DNA of 64,000 nucleotides from Angelakisella sp. (GTDB lineage: Bacteria; Bacillota; Clostridia; Oscillospirales; Ruminococcaceae): positions 1 to 64,000 of the forward strand of contig JAHHTQ010000005.1 in NCBI GenBank assembly GCA_020024555.1. Direction: 5' to 3'. Under the pieces are notes generated by a model. It was not told where the DNA came from. It ran no database searches and worked only from the letters and a program-made list of their open reading frames with translations. The position numbers and the translations under genes were made by a program. Below, piece by piece: positions 9,302-18,121 of this stretch. Every line of letters begins with the position of its first letter. Position 1 is the first letter of the stretch.

Positions 9302-9330
9302 TTGAAAAATTTTCCTTTTAATAGTATAAT
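9302..9330 (+). promoter_or_regulatory. Sigma-A promoter of the flagellar supercluster
   Basis: TTGAAA (9302-9307), a 17-nt spacer and TATAAT (9325-9330) give five of six plus six of six consensus bases. It lies about 100 nt before flgB, so the leader is roughly 95 nt. No regulator site is obvious. The motility sigma factor itself is encoded downstream, so a housekeeping promoter here makes sense. Confidence 0.8.
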
Positions 9331-9432
9331 ATAAAGAAATAAGAATAAAAGAATAAAATATAATCATATAATATTTAAATTGTAAACTTAAATAAACTAA
9401 TAATAAATATATTACATATAGGAGTGTATATT

Positions 9433-9795
9433 ATGAATTTTACTTCTTTGTCGGGACAGGCACTACAAAAGGGTTTAGATGCAGCATGGCTAAAAACAAA
9501 AATTATATCATCAAATATAGCAAACTATGATACGCCGGGATATAAGGCAAAAAATGTTGATTTTGCTGAGGTAATGTCAAAATACAGCGAAGCAGGTAAG
9601 AAAACACAAGCTTCATACAGAACAGTGGTTTATGATGATCCGTCAACATCTATGCGTGTAGATGGCAATAATGTAAGTATGGAAAAAGAACAGTTGGAAC
9701 TTTGGAAAACATATTCACAATATGCATATATGATAGACAAAATAAGCGGTGAATATAATAAATTGAGTTATGTTATAAAAAATACATGCAAATAA
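9433..9795 (+). CDS. flgB: Flagellar basal-body rod protein FlgB
   Basis: FlgB is a proximal rod subunit, exported by the flagellar type III system. The 120 residues match the family. The N-terminal rod motif is present as SSNIANYDTPGYKAKNVDF, and a C-terminal helix (QLELWKTYSQYAYM) pairs with it in the assembled rod. I chose ATG 9433: a GTG three codons earlier lies inside the AGGAG ribosome site and cannot be the start. It is first gene of the supercluster, about 100 nt after the promoter, with flgC 18 nt downstream. Confidence 0.95.
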   Translation: MNFTSLSGQALQKGLDAAWLKTKIISSNIANYDTPGYKAKNVDFAEVMSKYSEAGKKTQASYRTVVYDDPSTSMRVDGNNVSMEKEQLELWKTYSQYAYMIDKISGEYNKLSYVIKNTCK

Positions 9796-9813
9796 TATTT
9801 ATGAGGTGAAAAA

Positions 9814-10245
9814 ATGGCTTTTTTAAACAGTTTAAATATTGCAGGTTCTGCTCTTACAGCAGAAAGAGTTAGAACTGATATTATTTTGCAAAATCTATCA
9901 AATATAAGTACAACAGGACCAGATGGTAAAGCTTATCGCAGACAACAGGTTGTCTTTGAAGAAAGAGGAATAACTTTTTCGGAGACGCTTCAAAAAGAAC
10001 AATTTAAAGTAAACGGTGGCGGAGTAAGGGTAAAAGAAATAGTTGAAAATCAGAGTGATTTTATTCCTGTATACGATCCTAGTCACCCACACGCAAATGA
10101 AGATGGTTATGTAATGATGCCAAATGTTAACAGAGCTGAGGAAATGGCTGATTTAATGGTGGCGACCCGTGCCTATGAAGCAAATGTTACAGCGGTGAAT
10201 ATAGTAAAAGCAATGGCTATGAAAGCATTGGAAATAGGTAAATAA
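9814..10245 (+). CDS. flgC: Flagellar basal-body rod protein FlgC
   Basis: A rod subunit of 143 residues. The N-terminal block (NSLNIAGSALTAERVRTD) is the family signature, with LQNLSNISTT as its version of the rod motif. The C-terminus (EEMADLMVATRAYEANVTAVN) is the conserved helix shared by rod and hook proteins. GAGGTG gives a good site for the ATG. It lies between flgB and fliE in the usual rod order. Confidence 0.96.
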   Translation: MAFLNSLNIAGSALTAERVRTDIILQNLSNISTTGPDGKAYRRQQVVFEERGITFSETLQKEQFKVNGGGVRVKEIVENQSDFIPVYDPSHPHANEDGYVMMPNVNRAEEMADLMVATRAYEANVTAVNIVKAMAMKALEIGK

Positions 10246-10307
10246 TCAGTTAAAAAAACTTTGAAATTTATATTGTAAACTTTGAAATATGGGAGGAAAG
10301 ACGGACA

Positions 10308-10619
10308 ATGTTTATTATACCGATATCACAAATGCCAAGTATCAGTGAAATTCAACAATCAGCAGTACCTACACAAGAGACAAATCAAAATACAAAAAAT
10401 ATACCGTTTGCGGATATGTTGGCAGACGCTATGCGTCAGGCAAACGAAGCGCAGGCGATAGCAAGTCAGGATAGCTATGAATTGGCAATAGGTAAAACAG
10501 ATGATTTGCATAATGTAATGATAAATTCTGCAAAGGCAAGAACAGCCCTTGAATTTACGGTGGAACTTACATCAAGAGCTGTAAACGCATATAACGAAAT
10601 ACTGAGAATGCAAATATAA
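10308..10619 (+). CDS. fliE: Flagellar hook-basal body complex protein FliE
   Basis: FliE joins the MS ring to the rod and is an early export substrate. The 103 residues include FADMLADAMRQANEAQAIASQDSY-type helices. The hallmark C-terminal stretch ends in LTSRAVNAYNEILRMQI, close to the family consensus. Gap to flgC is 62 nt, with a GGGAGGAAAG site. A hairpin with a U-run follows, splitting it from fliF. Confidence 0.95.
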   Translation: MFIIPISQMPSISEIQQSAVPTQETNQNTKNIPFADMLADAMRQANEAQAIASQDSYELAIGKTDDLHNVMINSAKARTALEFTVELTSRAVNAYNEILRMQI

Positions 10620-10629
10620 TATATAAATG

Positions 10630-10668
10630 CTACTATAATTTATTTTATAGTAGTTATTGTATTTTTTT
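10630..10668 (+). terminator. Intra-operon terminator/attenuator between fliE and fliF
   Basis: The perfect 9-bp stem CTACTATAA (10630-10638) with TTATAGTAG (10645-10653) has a 6-nt loop. Eight bases later come seven T (10662-10668). It starts 10 nt after the fliE stop inside an otherwise continuous operon. The stem is all A/T but for two G-C pairs, so read-through is likely. Confidence 0.55.
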
Positions 10669-10728
10669 AAAAAAAAATTAAAGATACAATAATCAAATAG
10701 TAAAAAATACATAAATTTTGAGGTAGAA

Positions 10729-12372
10729 ATGGAAGAACAACTTAAAAAGTCGTTTAATACAACGAAAGAATATTTTACTAATATGTCAAAACAAAAGCGG
10801 GGAGTTTTTATATTTTCCGGTGTTGGCATACTGTTATTTTCAATATTGGTAGTAGTGTGGTTAAATTTATCCGGCAATAAGCTTGTAAATTTGTATACAG
10901 GTCTGGATCCAAAAGAGGCATCAGATGTATATACAGTCTTGCAAGATTTGGGTGTAACCGCACAATTAGATAATACCGGCGCAATAAAAGTGCCAAAGGG
11001 CGAAGTTGAAACTTTGCGTATACAGTTAGCGGCAAAGGGATATCCGAAAACTGCTTTGAACTATGATATATTTTCAAGTGTAAATGGACTTACATCTACT
11101 GAGTTTGAAAAGAGAGTAGGTCTTGTGCATCAAGCTCAAAACAGGTTGCAAGATACGCTTATGCGAATGCATGGAATCAGTAAAGCGGTAGTAAATATTA
11201 ATCTGGCGCAAACAGGTAATTATATTTGGGAACAGGATACTTCCAAAAGTACAGCGAGCGTATTGCTTACACTGTATCCGGGTGTCGAATTTAGTAAAAA
11301 ACAAGTATCTGCAATAAAAAGTTTGGTTGCGACAAGTCTTCCGAAATTAGATCCCAAAGATGTAACAGTAGTCAATTCCGAAACACATAACGAGATGTTT
11401 GGACTTGATGAAATATCAGACGCATCAAGTGACTTAGAGGAAGCTATACTGCGCTTAGGGCTTGAAAGACAAATGGAGCAAGCTCTTGAAGACAAAGTTT
11501 CAAAACAACTTTCACTCAAATACGGTCCTGATGAAATGCGTGTTTCTGCTACTGTAGAGCTAAACTATGATAAAATGATTAGTGAAAGCACGCAGTATAA
11601 ACCGGAAGGCGACAGCCAAGCAGGTGTTATAACAAAAGTTGAAGAGTCTTACAAAATGGATTCATCAAAGACAACAAGTGGCATAGTAGGCGAGGAACAA
11701 AATACCGATATACCAATAGTTGTTGACAAAAACGGAGATGGCGTACCGGAAGCAGTTGATCATCAGAAAAATGTGGACTATGTAGTTAGCTATATTAAAC
11801 AACAAGTGGAAAGAGGCAGTGCGGAAGTTGTCAATAAAACTGTTGCAATAATGGTTAAAGATAAATATGAGCTTACGCAACAAAGAAAAGATGAGCTGAT
11901 AGAACAAGTATCTATGGCTACAAATATTCCGCTTAGCAATATCTCAATAGAAAATGCGCTTTCAACAACACTAGCTGACCCAACTATACAAGATAACTGG
12001 TTACAAACAGTTAAAAATATTCTTGAAGACCCGACAATGATGGCTACCATATTGTTACTAATAGTAGCTCTAATAGTTACAATTATGTTGATTGCAGCCA
12101 AAGTAAAGAGAGACAAACAAAAATATATGTATGTTGAGGAGTATGTTGCTCCTGATGGTACAACAACCATGGTTGGTGAGGATACGACTCTTGAAGAAGA
12201 AACCAAAAAAATGCAGAAAGCTATGGAAGAAAAGAAAAGACAACTTATATTGGCTGCTGAAAAACGTAAGACAGAAGAATCGGGTATTACTAATGAAATT
12301 AAGCAATTTACAAAAGTTCACCCTGAAATTACAGCAAGTTTGATTAGGACTTGGCTTAGAGAGGAAGAATAA
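10729..12372 (+). CDS. fliF: Flagellar MS-ring protein FliF
   Basis: FliF forms the membrane ring on which the basal body is built. It has 547 residues with two transmembrane helices, at about 28-48 (GVFIFSGVGILLFSILVVVW) and about 435-455. The periplasmic YscJ/FliF ring-building domains lie between them (VNLYTGLDPKEA, then the HGISKAVVNINLA region). The cytoplasmic C-terminus ends HPEITASLIRTWLREEE, the FliG-binding tail. A GAGGTAG site precedes the ATG. It ends 5 nt before fliG, whose product docks on that tail. Confidence 0.96.
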   Translation: MEEQLKKSFNTTKEYFTNMSKQKRGVFIFSGVGILLFSILVVVWLNLSGNKLVNLYTGLDPKEASDVYTVLQDLGVTAQLDNTGAIKVPKGEVETLRIQLAAKGYPKTALNYDIFSSVNGLTSTEFEKRVGLVHQAQNRLQDTLMRMHGISKAVVNINLAQTGNYIWEQDTSKSTASVLLTLYPGVEFSKKQVSAIKSLVATSLPKLDPKDVTVVNSETHNEMFGLDEISDASSDLEEAILRLGLERQMEQALEDKVSKQLSLKYGPDEMRVSATVELNYDKMISESTQYKPEGDSQAGVITKVEESYKMDSSKTTSGIVGEEQNTDIPIVVDKNGDGVPEAVDHQKNVDYVVSYIKQQVERGSAEVVNKTVAIMVKDKYELTQQRKDELIEQVSMATNIPLSNISIENALSTTLADPTIQDNWLQTVKNILEDPTMMATILLLIVALIVTIMLIAAKVKRDKQKYMYVEEYVAPDGTTTMVGEDTTLEEETKKMQKAMEEKKRQLILAAEKRKTEESGITNEIKQFTKVHPEITASLIRTWLREEE

Positions 12373-12377
12373 TTATT

Positions 12378-13391
12378 ATGTCAACAACAAGTGGACAACT
12401 GACACAGGTACAGAGAGCCGCTGCGGTTATTGTTGCTTTGGGAGCTGAACAAGCATCAGAAGTTTATAAATATCTTCGTGAAGACGAAGTAGAGCAGCTT
12501 TCTGTTGAAATATCAAAAATGGAACGAATGTCGGCTGAGGAACTGGAAAACACAATGGAAGATTTTTATGGTCTTTGTGTTACAAAACAGGTTATCAGCG
12601 AGGGCGGTGTAGAGTATGCAAAAGATGTTTTGGAAAAGGCTTTTGGCGCTCAACAGGCAACCGCATATATGGAAAGAGTCAGCAAATCCATTAAAACAAA
12701 GGCATTTGACTTTGTAAGAAAGGCTGACAGTAAAAACTTATTGAACCTTTTACAAAATGAACACCCACAAACAATAGCGCTGGTGCTTTCTTATGCAAGG
12801 GCTGATCAGGCATCATATATTATAGCGGAGCTTCCGTCTCAGTTAAGAATAGATGTCATTGAAAGAATAGCGAAACTTGACAGAGCTTCACCGGAGATAT
12901 TGAGTATTGTGGAAAATACTCTGAGTCAAAAAGTTGAAAGTATTGTTTCTGTCGATTTGGTTGATTTGGGTGGTGTAAACTACATAGCGGATATTATGAA
13001 CTACGTTGACAGAAGTATGGAGAAGAAGATATTTGATGAACTTAATGTGAAAGATCCTATTCTTGCTGAGGACATCAGAAAACTTATGTTTGTATTTGAG
13101 GATATCGCATTTTTGGACGAAATGTCTGTTCAAAGATTTATCAGAGACACAGACACAAAAGATTTGGCTGTTGCGCTTAAAGGCGCTACGCAAGATGTTC
13201 AAAGCGTATTCTTTAAGAATATGTCCAAGAGAATGGGTGAGACAGTACAGAGTGATATGGATTATCTACACAATGTACGTATGAGCGATGTTGAACAGGC
13301 TCAACAACGTATAGTTGCAATTATTCGTAAGTTGGAAGAAGAAGGCGAAATTGTAATTTCTAAGGGTGGAAAGGATGAGGTAATTGCATAA
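12378..13391 (+). CDS. fliG: Flagellar motor switch protein FliG
   Basis: The rotor protein that meets MotA and transmits torque. It has 337 residues with the three-domain layout. The N-terminal domain binds FliF. The middle domain has EHPQTIALVLSYARADQAS (the EHPQT family signature). The C-terminal torque helix carries alternating charges (MFVFEDIAFLDEMSVQRFIRD region). It follows fliF by 5 nt and overlaps the fliH start by 8 nt, which implies translational coupling. Confidence 0.97.
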   Translation: MSTTSGQLTQVQRAAAVIVALGAEQASEVYKYLREDEVEQLSVEISKMERMSAEELENTMEDFYGLCVTKQVISEGGVEYAKDVLEKAFGAQQATAYMERVSKSIKTKAFDFVRKADSKNLLNLLQNEHPQTIALVLSYARADQASYIIAELPSQLRIDVIERIAKLDRASPEILSIVENTLSQKVESIVSVDLVDLGGVNYIADIMNYVDRSMEKKIFDELNVKDPILAEDIRKLMFVFEDIAFLDEMSVQRFIRDTDTKDLAVALKGATQDVQSVFFKNMSKRMGETVQSDMDYLHNVRMSDVEQAQQRIVAIIRKLEEEGEIVISKGGKDEVIA

Positions 13392-14283
13392 TGGTATATA
13401 TAAAGCCTCATCAATAGTATTTTCAAATCAAGATGTAGCTGTCAATAAAGACAACTTCCCAAAAACAATATTTGAATCTATACAAAATCTTTCCGATGAT
13501 GATTTGGCAGAGTATTTGGATAATTTGCCGGCAGAACAAAAAGAGGCTGTTGTCCAAGAAAAAAGTATAGTAGACGCTATGCTGTATAATGAAAGACGAA
13601 AACTTCAACAAGAAAGAATGGAGTTTGAGGGCGATCGTTTTAAATTAATAGAAATTTCAAAAGAGGAAGCTCGTGCCGAAAAAGAATATATATTGGAACA
13701 AGCAAGAGCCGAGGCAGAAAAAATTGTGGAGCAGGGCAGAACAGATGCCGAAAAGCTACACAGCGATATGCTAAATGATTTTCAAAATGAGATAGAGAAT
13801 ATTAAGGCAACCGTATATCAAGATGCCTTTAATTCAGCTAAAAGTGAAGCTATTGAACATACGAAAGACACAGTGCAGGAATGTCTCAATGACATACAAA
13901 ATTTTATATCGCTTGCGGAAGAAAAACAAAAAGAATTTATAGCAAATTATGAAAGAGATATGAAATGGGCTGTGTTGCAAGTTTCCAGAAAAGTTCTTAA
14001 CCGTATGGTTGACGAAGATGAACTTAATATGGAAGATATGATAGTTGGCGCGGTTGATGTTGTCCGAGATGCCGACTGGATAGATGTAACTATTTCAAAT
14101 GAGTCACAAAGACTGCTTGAAAAATTAAGAGAAGAGCTGTCGGTTATGGACAATGTTACAGTAAATACCACCAATATGGACACAGACAGCGCAGTGGTAG
14201 CTACAAATAAAGAAATACTGGGTGTATCTGTCGATAAACAAATAGATAATATGATTGAGTATTTTAAAAGGGTTGATGATTAG
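13384..14283 (+). CDS. fliH: Flagellar export ATPase regulator FliH
   Basis: FliH dimerises and holds the FliI ATPase at the export gate. The 299 residues are Glu/Lys/Gln-rich with a long coiled coil at about 75-175 and repeated EQARAEAEKI-type heptads. The C-terminal globular part has VLQVSRKVLNRMVDE, as in FliH/HrpE. The start is TTG 13384, eight nt after AAAGGA and overlapping the last codons of fliG. The ATG at 13391 is out of frame and stops after eight codons. It is longer than enterobacterial FliH, as usual in clostridia. Confidence 0.9.
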   Translation: MHNGIYKASSIVFSNQDVAVNKDNFPKTIFESIQNLSDDDLAEYLDNLPAEQKEAVVQEKSIVDAMLYNERRKLQQERMEFEGDRFKLIEISKEEARAEKEYILEQARAEAEKIVEQGRTDAEKLHSDMLNDFQNEIENIKATVYQDAFNSAKSEAIEHTKDTVQECLNDIQNFISLAEEKQKEFIANYERDMKWAVLQVSRKVLNRMVDEDELNMEDMIVGAVDVVRDADWIDVTISNESQRLLEKLREELSVMDNVTVNTTNMDTDSAVVATNKEILGVSVDKQIDNMIEYFKRVDD

Positions 14284-14319
14284 CGATATTAATTAAAGAA
14301 AGTATGGGAGGTGGATAAT

Positions 14320-15624
14320 CTGGATAGGCAGAAGTTTGTAAGAATACTTATGAATGAAGACTTTTATACATATATGGGACGTATAGATAAGCTTGTGGGA
14401 ATGACAGTAGAGTCAATAGGTCCGCCATGTAGTATAGGTGATGTATGTACAATACAAATAAATAAAAATAAGGCTGTTCTATCAGAAGTTGTTGGTTTTA
14501 ATGAAAATAAAATCCTCCTTATGCCATACGAAGATTTAGACGGTATTGCCCTAAACAGTACAGTTATAAATACAGGTACAAGACTGCGTGTGCCTGTAAC
14601 CGAAAATTTGATAGGAAGAACTATTGATGCGCTGGGTAATCCGATTGACGGAGGCCCACCGATAGAATATACGGAAACGATGCTTATTGACGGTGAGCCG
14701 TCGAACCCAATGCTTAGACCGGGTATCAAAGAACCGATAGAAATGGGAGTACGGGCTATTGACGGATTTTTGACAATAGGTAAGGGACAAAGAATGGGCA
14801 TTTTTGCCGGAAGTGGCGTTGGTAAAAGTACGCTTATGGGTATGATGGCGCGAAATGTTAAAGCAGATGTTAATGTTATAGCTTTGGTTGGCGAACGTGG
14901 CAGAGAGGTTTTGGAATTTATTAATCGAGACCTAGGCCCTGAGGGTATAAAACGCTCAGTCTTAGTTGTTGCAACCTCTGACCAACCCGCTATGATGCGT
15001 TCAAAATGCGCGCTTACCGCGACTACTATTGCGGAATATTTTCAAAAGCAAGGAAAAGATGTTCTTCTTATGATGGACTCTCTTACCCGTTATTGTATGG
15101 CTCAGAGAGAGATAGGACTTGCAACAGGTGAGCCACCGGTTGCAAGAGGCTATACACCGTCAATGTATAAGGTATTGCCAAGACTTTTGGAAAGAGCCGG
15201 AAACTTTGAAAAAGGTTCTATCACAGGAATATATACCGTACTTGTTGAAGGTGATGACGCAAATGAACCTATATCCGATACAGTGCGTGGTATTATTGAC
15301 GGACATATTATGCTGTCAAGAAAAGTTGCCGCAAAAAACCATTATCCTGCTATTGATATATCGTCAAGTATAAGCCGTCTTATGAGTGAAATAGCAAGTC
15401 CGGAACACAAAATGGCAGCATCGGAACTTCGTAATATGCTGGCTGTTTATGATGCGAATGTTGATTTGATATCAATAGGCGCATATAAGAGTGGTGGTAA
15501 TCCTGAACTTGACAGAGCTGTTCAAAATATAGATGAATTAAATAATTTCTTAAAACAGCGTGTTGATGAAAAAGTTACATTTGAAGAAAGTGTTGAGGCA
15601 TTAACATCAATATTAAATAAATGA
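14320..15624 (+). CDS. fliI: Flagellar protein export ATPase FliI
   Basis: The AAA-like hexameric ATPase of the flagellar type III export system, related to F1 beta. It has a Walker A (FAGSGVGKST), ALVGERGREV, a Walker B (VLLMMDSLTRY) and the typical GEPPVARGYTPS loop. The start is unusual. GGAGGTG (14307-14313) is a perfect ribosome site, and the only in-frame codon at the right distance is CTG 14320. GTG 14311 lies inside that site. ATG 14350 has none and would remove conserved residues. About 434 residues. Confidence 0.94.
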   Translation: MDRQKFVRILMNEDFYTYMGRIDKLVGMTVESIGPPCSIGDVCTIQINKNKAVLSEVVGFNENKILLMPYEDLDGIALNSTVINTGTRLRVPVTENLIGRTIDALGNPIDGGPPIEYTETMLIDGEPSNPMLRPGIKEPIEMGVRAIDGFLTIGKGQRMGIFAGSGVGKSTLMGMMARNVKADVNVIALVGERGREVLEFINRDLGPEGIKRSVLVVATSDQPAMMRSKCALTATTIAEYFQKQGKDVLLMMDSLTRYCMAQREIGLATGEPPVARGYTPSMYKVLPRLLERAGNFEKGSITGIYTVLVEGDDANEPISDTVRGIIDGHIMLSRKVAAKNHYPAIDISSSISRLMSEIASPEHKMAASELRNMLAVYDANVDLISIGAYKSGGNPELDRAVQNIDELNNFLKQRVDEKVTFEESVEALTSILNK

Positions 15625-15651
15625 TAGATTTAGTTTTATGGTGATTGAAAT

Positions 15652-16113
15652 TTGAAAAAATTTGAGTTTTCTCTTGAAAGAATTTTAAATTACAGACAGT
15701 CGATATATGATAAAGAAAAAAATGTGCTTATGGGACTGTATGCTACTCGCAACGACATAGAACAAGAACTTGACGGATACAAAAAAACGTACGGCGCGCT
15801 TTGTGAAGAACAAAAAATATCCGTACAAAACGGTATAGAAGTTTTTGAGTATAAACAGTTGTGCTTACGGTTGGAAAGCGCAAAAAGAAAAATAGAAGAA
15901 GTTACTGAAAACCTAAAAAATATAGAATATAAGATAGACAGACAAAAAGATGTTGTTACTCAGGCATCAAAAGAAGTTAAGGTTTTTGAAAACTTAAAAG
16001 AGAAAAAACAAGAGGAATTTGACTTTGAACTGTCAAAAGAAGAACAAGAAAGAATAATGGAACTTGTTGGCAATAAGGCGGCAGAACAAGTTATAAATTC
16101 CAATAAAAATTAG
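15652..16113 (+). CDS. fliJ: Flagellar export chaperone FliJ
   Basis: A 153-residue, almost wholly helical coiled-coil protein, positioned immediately after fliI as FliJ is. The N-terminal FEFSLERILNYRQSIYDKEKN is the FliJ signature. The rest is charged heptads without prolines. FliJ inserts in the FliI ring and helps couple export to proton flow (family knowledge). TTG 15652 lies 6 nt after GGTGAT; no ATG is available near the N-terminal motif. Confidence 0.9.
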   Translation: MKKFEFSLERILNYRQSIYDKEKNVLMGLYATRNDIEQELDGYKKTYGALCEEQKISVQNGIEVFEYKQLCLRLESAKRKIEEVTENLKNIEYKIDRQKDVVTQASKEVKVFENLKEKKQEEFDFELSKEEQERIMELVGNKAAEQVINSNKN

Positions 16114-16117
16114 TTGA

Positions 16118-16152
16118 TAAATTTAAACATTTAATAATTATGTTTAAATTTA
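16118..16152. other. Perfect A/T palindrome between fliJ and fliK
   Basis: A 13-bp perfect inverted repeat TAAATTTAAACAT (16118-16130) pairs with 16140-16152 across a 9-nt loop. It begins 5 bases after the fliJ stop and lacks a U-run. It could be a weak hairpin, an RNA processing site or a protein-binding palindrome. Nothing in sequence decides. Confidence 0.5.
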
Positions 16153-16189
16153 ATCATAAATATTATATATTATAGAGGTAGGTGAAAAA

Positions 16190-17257
16190 ATGGAAGCAAT
16201 ATCAATGAACGTGGCAAGCGCTGTTAATCCGGCAGCTCCACAGCAGATGCAGGGAATGCCAAGTGGCGTCAACGGTGATTTTTTACAGCAATTAATCTGC
16301 GCTATGCAAATTGGCAATGCAGATGCTTTTTTGGAAATATTGGGCGCGAATATCAATATGGACGAAAAAATGTTTGACGGTATGATGAAAAATAATTCAG
16401 AAGCTATGCAAATGATGATGGCGCAGCTAATGGGTATTATTTCAAATATCAATTATGTTGATGTAGAAAATAATCAGGAACCATTAAATACTGTTGAAAC
16501 AAATTTTCAAGAGCTGAACTTGAACAATCTGTTCGATAAGACAGTAGCGCAACCAAAAGAACAATCGCAAGAGCAAAAAGTTGAGCAAAAACCATTTATG
16601 GAAATTTTGTCAGTTGAAACGAATGTTAAAACAAACAAAGAGCAAAAGACAGACGAAAATATAATCAAGTCTTTTGACCAGAATATCGAACAGGCAAAAC
16701 GCATAATGGGTGAAACAAAGATAAAAGCTGTTTCACAATCAGACTTGGCAGAATTGGGCGGTTTTGCTCAAGAAGCGCCGGTTATAAATACGTCAAGCAT
16801 AACAGTGAAGGACAACCTTTCCGAGATTTCTCCGAAAATTATTATGGAGCAAATAGAAAACGGAATTAAAGAGGGAATTAAGCTTAAAAATGACAATATC
16901 GTCATAAAGCTTCACCCGGAGGGTTTGGGTCAAGTTACAGTAAAAATGACAGACGTAAACGGAAAAATATCACTTGATATAATAACCGCAAGCCAGTACG
17001 CGCATAATGCGCTTAACAGTGAGATAGAATCACTGAAAGAATCATTAAGACAATATAATGCGGAAGTAAATAGCCTTGTTACAGCAAATGGCTTTAATTT
17101 TGCGCAAGAGAATGGACAGAATAATCAAGGTGGTAATCAACAACCAAATCATAACAGAAATGTTGAGTACTATGATGATGTGGCATATACAAATGATATG
17201 ACTGCTATGGAAGAATATGTAAGAGCATTGAGCGAGGCGCTTACAAGATATGTATAA
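16190..17257 (+). CDS. fliK: Flagellar hook-length control protein FliK
   Basis: FliK measures hook length and switches export to filament proteins. The 355 residues have a disordered Met/Gln/Asn-rich N-terminal part. The conserved C-terminal Flg_hook domain is at about 235-310 (IVIKLHPEGLGQVTVKMTD). A low-complexity NNQGGNQQPNHNRN tail follows. The N-terminal half is very poorly conserved in this family, so recognition rests on the C-terminal block and on position between fliJ and flgD. AGAGGTAGGTG supports the ATG. Confidence 0.9.
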   Translation: MEAISMNVASAVNPAAPQQMQGMPSGVNGDFLQQLICAMQIGNADAFLEILGANINMDEKMFDGMMKNNSEAMQMMMAQLMGIISNINYVDVENNQEPLNTVETNFQELNLNNLFDKTVAQPKEQSQEQKVEQKPFMEILSVETNVKTNKEQKTDENIIKSFDQNIEQAKRIMGETKIKAVSQSDLAELGGFAQEAPVINTSSITVKDNLSEISPKIIMEQIENGIKEGIKLKNDNIVIKLHPEGLGQVTVKMTDVNGKISLDIITASQYAHNALNSEIESLKESLRQYNAEVNSLVTANGFNFAQENGQNNQGGNQQPNHNRNVEYYDDVAYTNDMTAMEEYVRALSEALTRYV

Positions 17258-17275
17258 TGAAAGGAGGATAAGACA

Positions 17276-18100
17276 GTGAACACAATAAATAATACAATAG
17301 CTATGTCTGCTATAAACTCCGAACAATATAAACTTTTGGGAGCAACATCAGCGAACTCAAAGGGTAATAATTTTAATGCGGTATATGAAGACGAATCTGC
17401 AAAGACACCTACTGTTGATATGTTTTTGCAACTTATGATAGCGCAAATGCAAAATCAAGACCCGATGAATCCTGTTGATGATACACAGTATGTAACACAG
17501 ATGTCACAGATAGCGGCAATGCAACAAATGCAAGAGCTTGCTTACTATTCACGTTCAAACTTTGTTATGTCAATGGTTGGAAATAACGTAACCGTTGCTC
17601 AGCACAAAATCGGCGGTGGGGTTGACAGTATAACAGGAGTAGTTGAAAAAGTTAGTTTGGTTGGTGGCGAATTCAAAGTTTATGTTAAAGGAAACGCCTA
17701 TGATTTAAATCAAGTAATGGAAATTCACCCAAAACCAAGCGACAGAACAAACGGTGATACAGAAAACAGTGTTATTACAAAATATGGCTTGTCTTTGCAA
17801 GATACAACATCTACAAGCGCAGCAGTAAACTGGGAAGTACCGACAACAGAGGAAGACAGCAACGCAGATTTAATTAGATATACTGTTTATTATTCCACAT
17901 CACCCGAGATGGATACAGTTGAACAAGTTAAAAAAGGTACAAGAACAGGTAAATTGGAAGAGACAGGTATAAATGAAATGGAAATAAAAGACTTGGAGCC
18001 AAATACAACATATTATGTTAATATTATTGCAAAAGATGCAACAGGTAAAGAGTTTGTTTATAAGAAAATTTCATTTATTACAGATAAGGCAGACATTTAA
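17276..18100 (+). CDS. flgD: Flagellar hook cap protein FlgD with C-terminal fibronectin type III domain
   Basis: FlgD caps the growing hook and places FlgE subunits. Residues about 40-155 hold the FlgD core: MFLQLMIAQMQNQDPMNPVDD is followed by MVGNNVTVAQ. After a linker, residues about 175-272 form a fibronectin type III-like domain. It shows VNWEVP, RYTVYYS, IKDLEPNTTYYVNI and a final F-x-T strand. FN3 in FlgD replaces or extends the usual Ig-like cap domain. The start is GTG 17276 after AAAGGAGG. It precedes a small conserved operon gene and flgE. Confidence 0.93.
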   Translation: MNTINNTIAMSAINSEQYKLLGATSANSKGNNFNAVYEDESAKTPTVDMFLQLMIAQMQNQDPMNPVDDTQYVTQMSQIAAMQQMQELAYYSRSNFVMSMVGNNVTVAQHKIGGGVDSITGVVEKVSLVGGEFKVYVKGNAYDLNQVMEIHPKPSDRTNGDTENSVITKYGLSLQDTTSTSAAVNWEVPTTEEDSNADLIRYTVYYSTSPEMDTVEQVKKGTRTGKLEETGINEMEIKDLEPNTTYYVNIIAKDATGKEFVYKKISFITDKADI

Positions 18101-18121
18101 CCCCGATAGTGAGGAAAAAAT

